Source of the DNA: an uncultured Muribaculaceae bacterium
GTDB lineage: Bacteria > Bacteroidota > Bacteroidia > Bacteroidales > Muribaculaceae
Length of the DNA: 52,448 nucleotides
NCBI GenBank assembly: GCA_905233845.1
Contig: CAJOFH010000037.1
Span: 1-52,448 of the forward strand
Reading direction: 5' to 3'
Part shown: positions 34,594 through 43,628 of the stretch, one piece after another
Position numbering within the stretch: position 1 is the first letter of the stretch
How the letters are laid out: every line of letters starts with the position of its first letter
Notes under the pieces: model-generated
Databases searched by the model: none
Told to the model about the DNA's origin: nothing
Seen by the model: only the letters and a program-made list of their open reading frames with translations
Program-made: the position numbers and the translations under genes

Positions 34594-36090
34594 ATGAGTA
34601 GAACAATATTTTCAAAATTACTCAAGCTGCACATTATCACTCCAGGAGGCATTTGTAATCTGGCCAGGAGTTTCTATCGTGATGGCATATCGCTGATGGC
34701 GCTGATGCGATTTTCTTCCATATACTATCCTGATCGATGTGCATTGGTGTCGGAAGGCAAACGGTATACTTACAAAGAGATGTATGATAATGCCCAATGC
34801 CTCGCCAAGTTGCTTTTCTGCGATTATGGCCTCACTGCTGGGATGTGTGTTGGCTTGTTGTGCCGCAATCACATGATGATGACGTTGTTGCTGCCGGCAT
34901 TGTCTCGCCTTGGGGTGATAGTGAAACTGATGAATACCGACATGGCGTCAAGCAAGATGAGTGATTTGGCAGTTAACAACAAGGTTGATTTGCTGATTTA
35001 TGACTCTGAGTTTCATGATAAAATCCCAAACGACTTGCCATGTAAAACAAGCCAGAGCGGAACTCTTTACAACGAGATAATGGATAGAGACCTCCGATGG
35101 AGTATTCCACGCATTAAGCAAGGCGGTGAGATTTCGGTATTCACAGGTGGTTCAAGTGGAAAAAGTAAGGAAGCGACGAGAAGAATGAATGTCACTCAAT
35201 TCCTGCCACCACTCTACGCATTGCTAAAAGAACTACGTCTTGATGAGTACAACAGCGTGTTTCTTTCGTTGCCTGTGTATCATGGGTTTGGACTAGCCAC
35301 GCTTGTGATGTCCTTCCTGATGGGTAAGAAGGTGTGCCTGATGAATCATTTTGATGCCGAGAAAGCCTTGAAAATCATTGATGAAGAGGAAATTGAGGTC
35401 CTTCCTGTTGTACCTGCAATGCTCGCCCGATTATGGCAAATTGATGAGGCACCAGCACTGATGAAAACGGTGAAATGCATCATCAGTGGAGGCGACCGCC
35501 TCGACAAGAAATGGGTAGATGTTACCACCGAACATCTTGGAAATGTGCTCTTTAACCTCTTTGGTACCACCGAGGCTGGATTTTTCATGATTGCCTCACC
35601 CGAAGACTTGTCACGCAATGAAGAGGTGACGATAGGGCGGCCAATTCGTGGCGTGAAATGTAAATTGCAAAATGTCGACAATCATGGAGTGGGCTCGTTA
35701 TGGGTGCGTTCGGGCTGGGCAATGATGGGACTAAAGAATAAATGGCATGACACCGGCGACTTGGTATATCGTGATTCCGAGGGTTGTTATTTCTATCGTG
35801 GCCGAAGCGACAACATGGTAGTTTGTGGTGGTGAGAATGTCTTTCCCGAGAATGTGGAAAAAGTTATAAACTCTCACACCGATGTGCTGAACTCAGTTGT
35901 TTACCCTGTCACGGACCCACAATTTGGCACTGTGCTTAACGCTAAAGTTGAGCTGAAGCCCGACTCAACATTGACTTCCGAAACCATCAAAGAGAAATTG
36001 CGCCCGCAACTCTCACGTGCCGAGATGCCTCATCACATCACTATTGAGCCCATAACCACATCGGCAACAGGAAAACTGAAACGCAATTAA
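34594..36090 (+). CDS. AMP-forming acyl-CoA/acyl-acid ligase
   Basis: A 498-residue ANL-superfamily enzyme that would adenylate a carboxylic acid and pass it to CoA or a carrier thiol. Core motifs: FTGGSSGKSKEATRR (phosphate loop), LFNLFGTTEAGF, WHDTGDLVYRD, YRGRSDNMV and the C-terminal catalytic Lys in SATGKLKRN, three residues from the end. The loop FTGGSSG differs from the usual SGTTG. It ends directly at a foldback-element motif. The substrate is unknown; no acyl carrier gene is nearby. Confidence 0.85.
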   Translation: MSRTIFSKLLKLHIITPGGICNLARSFYRDGISLMALMRFSSIYYPDRCALVSEGKRYTYKEMYDNAQCLAKLLFCDYGLTAGMCVGLLCRNHMMMTLLLPALSRLGVIVKLMNTDMASSKMSDLAVNNKVDLLIYDSEFHDKIPNDLPCKTSQSGTLYNEIMDRDLRWSIPRIKQGGEISVFTGGSSGKSKEATRRMNVTQFLPPLYALLKELRLDEYNSVFLSLPVYHGFGLATLVMSFLMGKKVCLMNHFDAEKALKIIDEEEIEVLPVVPAMLARLWQIDEAPALMKTVKCIISGGDRLDKKWVDVTTEHLGNVLFNLFGTTEAGFFMIASPEDLSRNEEVTIGRPIRGVKCKLQNVDNHGVGSLWVRSGWAMMGLKNKWHDTGDLVYRDSEGCYFYRGRSDNMVVCGGENVFPENVEKVINSHTDVLNSVVYPVTDPQFGTVLNAKVELKPDSTLTSETIKEKLRPQLSRAEMPHHITIEPITTSATGKLKRN

Positions 36091-36112
36091 ACCCAATTCG
36101 GTCATTAGGATT
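36088..36112 (-). repeat. foldback-element end motif filling a convergent junction
   Basis: The 20 bases between two convergent stop codons (36090 and 36111) are almost exactly the element's core, read in inverse orientation (minus strand TCCTAATGACCGAATTGGGT). Only the short end motif, not the hairpin, is present. The last bases even overlap both stop codons. Confidence 0.65.
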
Positions 36113-36875
36113 ATCGCTTCACAAAGTGTGGGTGGTTTTCGTCGCCAAGGCTTGAATCGAAATAGAACCCCTCGTAGCTGAAACCCTGTAAATGCAATGG
36201 ATTTGTTATGCTATTTTCAATGATATACCTTGTCATTGCTCCGCGGCACGTCTTTGCCCAAACGGCTTGCATTTTCAGGGCATTGCCTTTCTTTACATAG
36301 AACAAAGGCTGCACAATGCGCACCTCACGGCTCACGCGTTGCCAGTCTAGCAAATGCTGAAATTCCTCGGTGGCAAGATGGATGAGTATGCCGTTATCGG
36401 CTTTGACCGAATTGATAAGAATCTCGGTGAGGCGCGATTTCCAGAAACCAAACATATTCTTGTCTTCGCCACTCGGCAATTCCACACCACCTTCCAAGCG
36501 ATAGGGAATAATGCCGTCAAGTGGTCTTAACATGCCATAAAGGAATGACATTATCCACAGGTGCTGCTGAGAGAAATTGAGTTGGTCGGCAGTAAGTGTC
36601 TCGGCCTTCAGGTGCTTGTAGGCTTGCCCATGATAAGCAAGGATAGCTGGCATTGCGTCTGTGGCCTCAAGGTGATGCATAAACCGCAGCTTGTTTTGCG
36701 TCGCTATGGCATGGCTGCACCCCAGCATCTCGGCAATCGTCTCGATGGGATAAGACGCCATGTCGCGAGCGAAAGCTGCAGCCTCGTTTTGAAACTGAGG
36801 TGTGCTCATGTCAACATTGGGCATCGACTTCAACTGGTCGTGCATTATTTTAGCCGAAGCGAGTATGATTTGCAT
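36111..36875 (-). CDS. yaaA: peroxide stress protein YaaA (DUF328)
   Basis: A 254-residue cytoplasmic protein. The N-terminus (MQIILASAKIM) and the motifs AILAYHGQAYKHL, WIMSFLYGMLRPLDGI, KNMFGFWKSRLT and the C-terminal GFSYEGFYFDSSLGDENHP fit YaaA. In E. coli it lowers free iron during hydrogen peroxide stress and binds DNA; the same role here is inferred. It is the last gene of a minus-strand run beginning at 39268, 27 bases behind DUF169. Confidence 0.9.
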   Translation of the reverse strand: MQIILASAKIMHDQLKSMPNVDMSTPQFQNEAAAFARDMASYPIETIAEMLGCSHAIATQNKLRFMHHLEATDAMPAILAYHGQAYKHLKAETLTADQLNFSQQHLWIMSFLYGMLRPLDGIIPYRLEGGVELPSGEDKNMFGFWKSRLTEILINSVKADNGILIHLATEEFQHLLDWQRVSREVRIVQPLFYVKKGNALKMQAVWAKTCRGAMTRYIIENSITNPLHLQGFSYEGFYFDSSLGDENHPHFVKR

Positions 36876-36902
36876 AGCGTTTACTAATATTGCTTAAGAT
36901 TA

Positions 36903-37613
36903 TTATTTCATCCTTGCTTTCAAGCGTTGCCAGGCTGGAGCGTCGAAGAGGAAACACTGCCGCATGGTTTTCATCATCGCAGTGAAGCGGCTCATTGGAA
37001 CTGTGAAACTCAACTCGTTCTCTCCAACCCATGGACGAACTGAGGGATCAAGTAGCCCAAGGAAGCATTGATGTCCTTGACGAGCATTTTCGGCTACTGT
37101 CATCGACACCACTGTGCTGCAGCCGGAGCCAAACCTGGTCACCACGGCATCGCTGTGATTGTTGTCATAGAAAGCCCATCCGCACAGCCCTGAGAGCATG
37201 TCGGGGGTGGCATAGAAGAGCACACCCTCGGCCCAGTCGAGAGATTCAACCTTGTCAATGCGCTGAAAATTAAGATAACGTTTTGTGGTCTTCTTTAGCT
37301 CAAGGCTATCGATGTAGTCAACCACCATTTCAGGTGTGAGTTTATATTTCTCTTTAAGCGACACGAAGTTGGGAACTCGCTCGGGCATATCGTCAAAGCC
37401 AGTGTAGAGCTTTCCTCCTCCGCACCCAGTCACGTCGGCATTAAGGCTCACACCATTTCCTTCGCGCGCTTCTTGAAGCCCTTTGAAGAAGCAGCCTCCA
37501 ATTTTCTTGGTCTCGGCAATGACCGTGTTACTGTAGCCAAAGAGCAATGGCAGTTGTGCTGCCTCTCCAAAAGCCTCATGGTAGTTTTTGATAAATTCTT
37601 TAATATCTTTCAT
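36903..37613 (-). CDS. DUF169-family protein
   Basis: A 236-residue cytoplasmic protein with the DUF169 pattern: ADVTGCGGGKLYTGFDDMP near residue 60, EGVLFYATPDMLSGLCGWA near 130 and RFGSGCSTVVSM near 160, three Gly/Cys-rich loops that could bind a cofactor or metal. No function has been proved for the family. It lies between an unknown gene (43 bases) and yaaA (27 bases), which points to a shared transcript. Confidence 0.8.
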   Translation of the reverse strand: MKDIKEFIKNYHEAFGEAAQLPLLFGYSNTVIAETKKIGGCFFKGLQEAREGNGVSLNADVTGCGGGKLYTGFDDMPERVPNFVSLKEKYKLTPEMVVDYIDSLELKKTTKRYLNFQRIDKVESLDWAEGVLFYATPDMLSGLCGWAFYDNNHSDAVVTRFGSGCSTVVSMTVAENARQGHQCFLGLLDPSVRPWVGENELSFTVPMSRFTAMMKTMRQCFLFDAPAWQRLKARMK

Positions 37614-37656
37614 GAAATGTATATTTAGGGTTAAGCTCTCTTAAGAGATGTTTTAG

Positions 37657-38088
37657 TTATGGTTTCCACACGTGAAGTCCCTCGGCATATGCTAATGCGA
37701 TTAATAGATTGAGGCTTTCTTCGTCAGGGTTATAAACTGTAATGTAATGGTCATCGCCAGTGATGGAAATCATGGCTTGAGCCTGTGTTAAAACAATGTT
37801 AAGCGGCTTGCGCTCAAGAATCATCTGCTCTAATACTTCGGGTGCAGGGTTCTCGGTCCACTCGTCATCATCAGGATGGCTCACCACTATGTTGTCATAG
37901 CAGTTGAGATTGAGCAGTAAGTCGGCAAACTTTTGGTAAATCCTTTCCACATGTGGGGATGTGAGCAGATGTTTCTCAACTGCGAAATACTGTCCTTTAC
38001 CTTTGGCTGGGACTTGTTTGGGAAGAATGTCTATCACCCAATAGGGTTTATCCAAGTAATATTCTATTGTTTTGCTATTGTCACTCAT
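37657..38088 (-). CDS. unknown protein of 143 residues
   Basis: Not recognised. No signal or membrane helix; probably alpha/beta (PYWVIDILPKQVPAKGKGQYF, then LLNLNCYDNIVVSHPD, and a C-terminal NLLIALAYAEGLHVWKP, each given only in part). Its start overlaps the end of the GNAT gene by 8 bases, implying translational coupling with it. A role tied to the acetyltransferase is possible but not shown. Confidence 0.65.
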   Translation of the reverse strand: MSDNSKTIEYYLDKPYWVIDILPKQVPAKGKGQYFAVEKHLLTSPHVERIYQKFADLLLNLNCYDNIVVSHPDDDEWTENPAPEVLEQMILERKPLNIVLTQAQAMISITGDDHYITVYNPDEESLNLLIALAYAEGLHVWKP

Positions 38089-38598
38089 TGTCAGGTGTAG
38101 GCATATTGTCCCAAAAGGAACGGAGTTCGGCGATTATTTCGTCATAGTCTTGCATGGTGAAGGTGCCATCGCCCATCATCATGATGGTGTAGTCGATGCC
38201 TCCAAACGAGCGACCCACGCCAGTGTCGCGGAAGCCGTTGCGCAGGTAGAAGGCATGGCGGCGACGGCGTATTGCTTGGTTCTCGCATACCTGCTCCGGA
38301 CTCTCCATGTCGATGATGTTGGTTTTGTCCTTATACTTTTCTAAAAAAAGTGACAAGATTTTCTGCCCAACACCCTTTCCTCGCAGCTGATCGGGCACAG
38401 CGAAGTACCAGCCCCAATTGAATGAAGAACGCGGATACATTATGGTAAAGCCCATCAACGCCTCGCCATCATAATAGGCGGTGAAGTCTAGCGGCATCTT
38501 GTCGACCAGGGAATCTGCTCCTCTTCAGGAAACGCCGACTCATAGAGCTGCCGCAACGCCTCATCGCAACATGCCGCTGTTATTTGTTTTTCAATCAC
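38081..38598 (-). pseudogene. GNAT-family N-acetyltransferase broken by a frameshift
   Basis: The open part (38081-38497) encodes 138 residues with the acetyl-CoA loop LRGKGVGQKI, the preceding WGWYFAVP strand and FYLRNGF. The missing front is found in another frame from a GTG at 38598 (overlapping the thioredoxin stop as GTGA): IEKQITAACCDEALRQLYES and PEEEQIPW, then a stop at 38488. The break near 38500 falls on CTGG, where a short deletion would join IPW directly to LVDKMPLDF. The first 30-40 residues are probably lost from the product; it might still be partly functional from the ATG at 38497. Confidence 0.65.
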
Positions 38599-39086
38599 TG
38601 GTTTACGGCTTTAGGAGTCCAAGCATTGAAGAATCGTAGCACTTTCTCCTTGTTGTAGCTTTTGTCTTCCTCAAGGAAGCTGGAGTCCTGAATATGAATC
38701 ACGTTGCCTTGTGTGTCGAGCACCACAAACACCGGATAGCCAAAGCGGCCAGGATTGCCCAAACGTTTCAGCATGGCTTTGTCGCGTGCCTCGTCGGTCG
38801 ACTTGTGAGGATTGTAGCTCACATGGATATAGACAAAGTTGTCGTCAACAACCTTGGCAATCTCCTCATCTTTTGTGATGAAATCGGCAAAGCGCAGGCA
38901 CCAGGGGCACCAGTTGCCGCCCACCTGGCAAATCACAAATTTGCCTTGCTCGTCAGCTTGGGCAATAGCTTTGTCGATTTGCTCCATCGGGTTGATGTCG
39001 TCGTTATAAACTTTCTTCAATTGCGCCTGAGCGCTGGTGAGCGATAGCACGGTGAGCGCTAGTGCTATGGTAAACAGTCGTTTCAT
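38595..39086 (-). CDS. periplasmic thioredoxin-like protein
   Basis: A 163-residue protein with a signal peptide (MKRLFTIALALTVLSLTSAQAQ) and a thioredoxin fold. The redox motif is WCPWC near residue 60, in GGNWCPWCLRFADF, as in the YyaL/thioredoxin_7 group; the cis-Pro region appears as GRFGYPVFVVLD. It should reduce or oxidise disulfides in the periplasm. It overlaps the upstream 61-residue gene by 4 bases and is followed by the GNAT pseudogene. Confidence 0.85.
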   Translation of the reverse strand: MKRLFTIALALTVLSLTSAQAQLKKVYNDDINPMEQIDKAIAQADEQGKFVICQVGGNWCPWCLRFADFITKDEEIAKVVDDNFVYIHVSYNPHKSTDEARDKAMLKRLGNPGRFGYPVFVVLDTQGNVIHIQDSSFLEEDKSYNKEKVLRFFNAWTPKAVNQ

Positions 39087-39268
39087 TGGTACTTTGTGAA
39101 ATTATATTTAGTTCTTAATTCGGTCTTTTTCTCCTCGCTTTGACTAGTGAAGAAGCCTTTCCAGCCGGGGCAGAAGTTGATGTGCCAGCGCCAGAAGCGG
39201 CCTAAGGCTGACTTTGGATTCTTGTCGTAACGAGCACGGAATTTGCAATTCTCGCAGTTGTGTGCCAT
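39083..39268 (-). CDS. small Cys-containing protein (61 residues)
   Basis: MAHNCENCKFRARYDKNP: a CxxC pair at residues 5-8 and a later Cys in HINFCPGWKGFF, with many basic and aromatic residues. A small metal-binding protein is plausible. The last codon overlaps the thioredoxin start as ATGA, which strongly supports that it is translated. It is the first gene of the minus-strand run; a TATCTTTA box lies at about 39301-39294. Confidence 0.65.
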   Translation of the reverse strand: MAHNCENCKFRARYDKNPKSALGRFWRWHINFCPGWKGFFTSQSEEKKTELRTKYNFTKYQ

Positions 39269-39341
39269 AAGAAGATGTTTTTAATAATTTGGTGTAAAGA
39301 TAGAGTAAAAACTTGAAATAGACAAAAAGGCTATGTCTTTT

Positions 39342-39371
39342 TTGCTTAAAAGACCATATTTTGTAATTTTG
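39342..39371 (+). promoter_or_regulatory. Bacteroidota-type promoter (TTG, 19 bases, TAATTTTG)
   Basis: TTG at 39342-39344 and TAATTTTG at 39364-39371 are 19 bases apart, with the methyltransferase ATG at 39391. Confidence 0.65.
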
Positions 39372-39390
39372 TGGGCAAAATGTATCTACT

Positions 39391-40200
39391 ATGGCAATTA
39401 TTGAGATTACATCGCTGGAACAGAGTGGAGTGGAGGTGTTTGGAACATTGACCGAGGCGCAGCTGCGCAACCGTCTGGAACCCGACAAGGGAATTTTTAT
39501 CGCCGAGAGTCCTAAGGTGATTGATGTAGCTCTTAATGCGGGCTATGAGCCATTGTCGTTGCTGTGTGAGCGCCGTCACATCGAGGGCGATGCTGCTCAT
39601 ATCATAGCACGATGTGGTGACATTCCAGTATATACTGGTGAGCGTGAACTGTTGGCTCAGCTCACGGGCTACATTCTCACTCGTGGTGTGCTGTGTGCTA
39701 TGCGCCGGCCAGTGATGCCAAGCGTGGAGCAGGTGTGCCGTGATGCGAGTAGAGTGGTGGTGATTGACGGCGTTACCGACACTACCAACATTGGCGCGAT
39801 CTTCCGCTCGGCTGCGGCACTTGGCATTGATGCGGTGCTGCTCACTCGCACCTCGTGCGACCCATTGAATCGACGTGCGGTGCGCGTGTCGATGGGCTCG
39901 GTATTCCTCGTGCCTTGGACATGGCTCGATGAGCCTATACAAAGTCTCAACTCACTGGGCTTTAAGACTGCAGCAATGGCACTGAGCGATGACTCTATCA
40001 GCCTTGACGACCCGATTCTTGACACTGAGCCACACCTTGCGATAGTGATGGGAACCGAAGGCGACGGCCTGCCCCACGAAACCATAGAGCAGGCCGACTA
40101 TGTCGTGCGCATTCCCATGAGCCACAACGTCGATTCCCTCAACGTCGCCGCCGCCTCGGCAGTCGCTTTCTGGGAGCTTAGAGCTACAAAGGGGCGCTAG
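39391..40200 (+). CDS. SpoU/TrmH-family RNA 2'-O-methyltransferase
   Basis: A 269-residue protein with an N-terminal substrate-binding region and the SPOUT knot at about 125-265: GVTDTTNIGAIFRSA (motif 1 with Asn and Arg), VMGTEGDGLP (motif 2) and PMSHNVDSLNVAAASAVAF (motif 3). It methylates a ribose in tRNA or rRNA with S-adenosylmethionine; the site is not readable. A single gene with its own promoter at 39342. Confidence 0.85.
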   Translation: MAIIEITSLEQSGVEVFGTLTEAQLRNRLEPDKGIFIAESPKVIDVALNAGYEPLSLLCERRHIEGDAAHIIARCGDIPVYTGERELLAQLTGYILTRGVLCAMRRPVMPSVEQVCRDASRVVVIDGVTDTTNIGAIFRSAAALGIDAVLLTRTSCDPLNRRAVRVSMGSVFLVPWTWLDEPIQSLNSLGFKTAAMALSDDSISLDDPILDTEPHLAIVMGTEGDGLPHETIEQADYVVRIPMSHNVDSLNVAAASAVAFWELRATKGR

Positions 40201-40218
40201 AAACTACTTTAATAATCT

Positions 40219-43200
40219 TTACAAACTCACAACCTCAACCGTGCTGCTCGAAGAGTTGCCTTCCTGGTTGACCTGAATCTGGACAGGAATTCTCTCTTTC
40301 AGCTCCTCGATATGGCTGATGATGCCCACTTGTCGACCGGTGGCAGTGTGCAAGCTGCGCAGGGTGTTGATGGCGTTTTGCAGCGGTTCGCCACTCAGCG
40401 TTCCAAATCCTTCATCGATGAAGAGCATGTCGACCTGAAGTTGCTGAGCGATGTCGCTCAATGCCAGTGCTAATGCAAGCGAAACAAGGAAACTCTCGCC
40501 GCCCGAAATGGTGTTGGCTGTGCGTGAAGTATATCCTTGATAAGCGTCAATGACGCTTATTATAAATGTTCCCGGCTGCACTTCCAGTCGATATCTAGAT
40601 GTTAGCGAAGCCATGTATACATTGGCCGATTGGATGAGGTTTTCAAGGATGTAGCTGAGTGCGATGGTTCGGAATTTGTTTCCAGTGCTGTCACCAATCA
40701 GGTTATTCAGTCGCTCCCATTTCTCATAAATAATTTTTTTGTTGTCACAGTCTTCAATGAGCTGTCCTAATTTTTCTTTTTGCTTTTTGTCATTGTCTAG
40801 TTTCTCCTTAATGCCACCAATTTTCTCGCCAAGCAGCTTAACTGATTCTTCAGCACTAATGCTTGCTGTAATTAGCGATTCTTGCGTTTCATCATCGTTG
40901 AATTGGGGCTTCTCCTCAACATGCTTTTTTAGCCTATCGTTGCAGCCTTTATAGGCTTCGTCAAGTCTGAGCAATTTGTCATGTATGCCCTTAATGGTCT
41001 TTTGTGCATCTTCAATCTTTGATTGGTTGTGCATTGAAAGAGCAGCCAATGAGTCAGTCGAAAATGATGGGTTTTCGTTGAGCCATTTGTTGAGATTGCA
41101 GGTCATTTCATTGGCAGACCTTTGTGACTGTGCTATTGTCGCTTTTAAAGAGTTGATGCTTGTGTTGAGAGAGTTGGCGTCTTTAAGTAAATAGGTCGCT
41201 TCCCTCTTGCAGGCTGCTGTAACGTCGCTCCATTGTGGCATAGCAACGACAATGGCATTAACCGTTGATTTTACGTTGCTTAATTCGTTGGTGGAGCTCT
41301 TGATAGCATTGGTTTGAAGCAATTCATTCTCAGTGTGTTGCTTGAACAACTGAGCTGCTTTTTTAAGTTCTTCGACAAACAAGAGTGGCTCTGTCATCCA
41401 GTCGTTGGTCCACTGTGTGGTGTTGACCATCTTTGCTACTTCATTCTGAAGGTTAGTTATTTCTTCCTGAAGATTACCAATTACCCTCTCGCTTGATTGG
41501 ATATTGGCTTTGCAATTACTGATTTTTTTATTGATGTCGTTGAGTGTGTTGCTTGCTTGAGTAAGTTGTTGTTGAAGCTCAATGGTGGTAGCGTTTTGAG
41601 TTTTGTATTTATTTTCAATTACCTCGGCATTTTCAACTTGTTGCTTTACTTTCTCGAGTTGCTGGTTGTTTTTTGACTTCAGTTGCTCGAGGAGTTGCGA
41701 TGTGTTATCGTCAACAACGGTAATGCCACATATCTTGCAAGCATCAAGAGTTTTAGACATATCATTGTCAAGTTGCTTATTGGCATTGTCAAGTTCTTTC
41801 TTCTTATCATTAATCAAACTGAGCTGCGCGTTTATGCTGGCTTTAGTTTCGTTGTAAGCATCTTTCTTCCCTTTAAGCTTGTTCTCAAAATCGTCGAGCT
41901 TTTCTTGAGCTTTTGCAAATATGCCATCGAGCACTTCCTCGTGAGGAATGGCATGGTTGACTTCTTGCTGACACACTGGGCATATGTCTCCCTTTTTGAG
42001 CTTGCTTCTTATGGCCTTTGACCATTGCTCAACGCTCTCATGCAGTTTGTCGCACAAGGCTTTTTCTTTGTCGTATTCTTCTTGTGCCTTAGCGGTTTCC
42101 TTTTCTTGTTGCTTAAGTTTCTCTTCAAGTTCGCCTAGCAGTGTGTTGATGTTGGTAATTGCATTTTTAACACTGTTCACGTCTTCGCGAGCTTTATTGA
42201 GCGATTCAATCCTGAGCAAAGCTGTGCTAGCATTGTTGATGATGCTAGTAAGGTCCTCTTTGCTCTTGCGCAACTCTGGGAGATTTATTTTGTCAAGTTC
42301 TTGCTTGAGTTTGCCAAGCAACTCTTTGCTTTTTTCTACCTCTTTGAATTTTTCATCATGCTTGGTTTTAGCCTCTTCGAGTTGAGTCTTGAGTTTACCA
42401 TCGAGTTTCGCATTATCTTTGTCGATGCTTTCTCGCTCTTTTTTAATGTTATTCAGACACTTAACTATGGTATTAAGGTGTGCAGAGATAGTTTGCTCGT
42501 TGGCATAAATCTCTTTTTTCTCATTTTGCGCATTGAGGAACTGTTGGGTGGCATTTAGTTCGTTTTTCTTTTTTTCAATATCATCTTCAAGCCAGGCCAT
42601 ACCATCTTTTACAGTCTTGAACTTATTGATGAGGTTATCGAGTTTATTGTTGAAGGTTGAAATGTCTTGTAAAGCATTGTTTTTAGTGTTGAGCCAATTT
42701 CGTGCGTCGATTGTGGCATTCCATTCCGTGACGAGCGCCTCAAGTTTTTTGTTCTCATCGCTTTTCGATTGCTCTGTGGCTTTATCAAGGGCTGTTTTTA
42801 CGTTGGCTATTTCTTTTCTTAGCTCAATGTCGTTTTTAAGCCATTGGAGTTTGCCTTTGATGCTGTCAAGCAGTATTTTCTCGGTTGTAAATTGCTCATT
42901 GAGTTTAGCCTTTTGTTCATTTATGAGGTTGATTTCCTCGTTGGTAAGCACCTTGACGTCGGCAATGCGTTGCTTGGCTTGCTCCCATTCTTGCTTTTTA
43001 GCAGAGGTTATAGCAAAAGTTTTAGCGCCAATCTTCATATATTCGTCGGCACCAATAATCTTTCCAAGAATAGCGCTTTTTTCCTTGTCCTGACTGTTGA
43101 GAAACTTGGTGAATTCACCTTGAGCAAGCATTGTGGTTCGGCAAAACTGGTCAAAATCAAGTCCAATAATAGATGGTAGTGGAAATATTTTAGGAAGTTC

Positions 43201-43626
43201 TTTTTTATTGTTGTTAATGGTGCCGGTGTCGAGATTTGTAAGAGACCATTGCACATCCTGTATTCTTCCGTCCTGCCTCATATATGCTCTAGCAACACTC
43301 CACTTAGCCTCATAGTGTTGGCCGTCATTGCCAAAGAAAGTGAGCGTGATGCAAGCCTTGCAAGTGTTCCTGCGCATCAGTTGCTCAGGATTGTTGATTT
43401 TCAGGTCGACTTCGTTAGGCACATCGCCTCTCATCAAGGTGTTCTTTAGTCGTGGCGTGTTGTTGTAGAGAGCGAGACATATGGCATCGAGGATAGTTGT
43501 TTTTCCTGAGCCAGTTTTTCCTGTTATGAGGAAAACCTCGCTCGATTCGAGAGGATCGTTTTCGAAATCGATAGTTGCATTTTCAATTGATGCTATGTTT
43601 TGTATGTTGAGTTTGAGTAGTTTCAT
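40219..43626 (-). CDS. sbcC: SbcC-type exonuclease ATPase subunit
   Basis: A 1135-residue SMC-like ATPase that works with SbcD to cut hairpins and protein-blocked DNA ends. Walker A is GKTGSGKTTILDA near residue 33. Long coiled-coil arms occupy about 200-1000, with the zinc hook CPVC at 548-551. A further CKIC lies near residue 626. The signature SGGESFLVSLALALALSD and Walker B DMLFIDEGFGTLSG are near the C-terminus. It begins two bases after the sbcD stop. Confidence 0.95.
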   Translation of the reverse strand: MKLLKLNIQNIASIENATIDFENDPLESSEVFLITGKTGSGKTTILDAICLALYNNTPRLKNTLMRGDVPNEVDLKINNPEQLMRRNTCKACITLTFFGNDGQHYEAKWSVARAYMRQDGRIQDVQWSLTNLDTGTINNNKKELPKIFPLPSIIGLDFDQFCRTTMLAQGEFTKFLNSQDKEKSAILGKIIGADEYMKIGAKTFAITSAKKQEWEQAKQRIADVKVLTNEEINLINEQKAKLNEQFTTEKILLDSIKGKLQWLKNDIELRKEIANVKTALDKATEQSKSDENKKLEALVTEWNATIDARNWLNTKNNALQDISTFNNKLDNLINKFKTVKDGMAWLEDDIEKKKNELNATQQFLNAQNEKKEIYANEQTISAHLNTIVKCLNNIKKERESIDKDNAKLDGKLKTQLEEAKTKHDEKFKEVEKSKELLGKLKQELDKINLPELRKSKEDLTSIINNASTALLRIESLNKAREDVNSVKNAITNINTLLGELEEKLKQQEKETAKAQEEYDKEKALCDKLHESVEQWSKAIRSKLKKGDICPVCQQEVNHAIPHEEVLDGIFAKAQEKLDDFENKLKGKKDAYNETKASINAQLSLINDKKKELDNANKQLDNDMSKTLDACKICGITVVDDNTSQLLEQLKSKNNQQLEKVKQQVENAEVIENKYKTQNATTIELQQQLTQASNTLNDINKKISNCKANIQSSERVIGNLQEEITNLQNEVAKMVNTTQWTNDWMTEPLLFVEELKKAAQLFKQHTENELLQTNAIKSSTNELSNVKSTVNAIVVAMPQWSDVTAACKREATYLLKDANSLNTSINSLKATIAQSQRSANEMTCNLNKWLNENPSFSTDSLAALSMHNQSKIEDAQKTIKGIHDKLLRLDEAYKGCNDRLKKHVEEKPQFNDDETQESLITASISAEESVKLLGEKIGGIKEKLDNDKKQKEKLGQLIEDCDNKKIIYEKWERLNNLIGDSTGNKFRTIALSYILENLIQSANVYMASLTSRYRLEVQPGTFIISVIDAYQGYTSRTANTISGGESFLVSLALALALSDIAQQLQVDMLFIDEGFGTLSGEPLQNAINTLRSLHTATGRQVGIISHIEELKERIPVQIQVNQEGNSSSSTVEVVSL

Positions 43627-43628
43627 CG

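Noticed and set aside
41683-43093. Several plus-strand frames (up to 186 codons) opposite sbcC
   Set aside because: They are Phe/Leu/Ser-rich complements of the Lys/Glu-rich coiled coil of SbcC, not genes.
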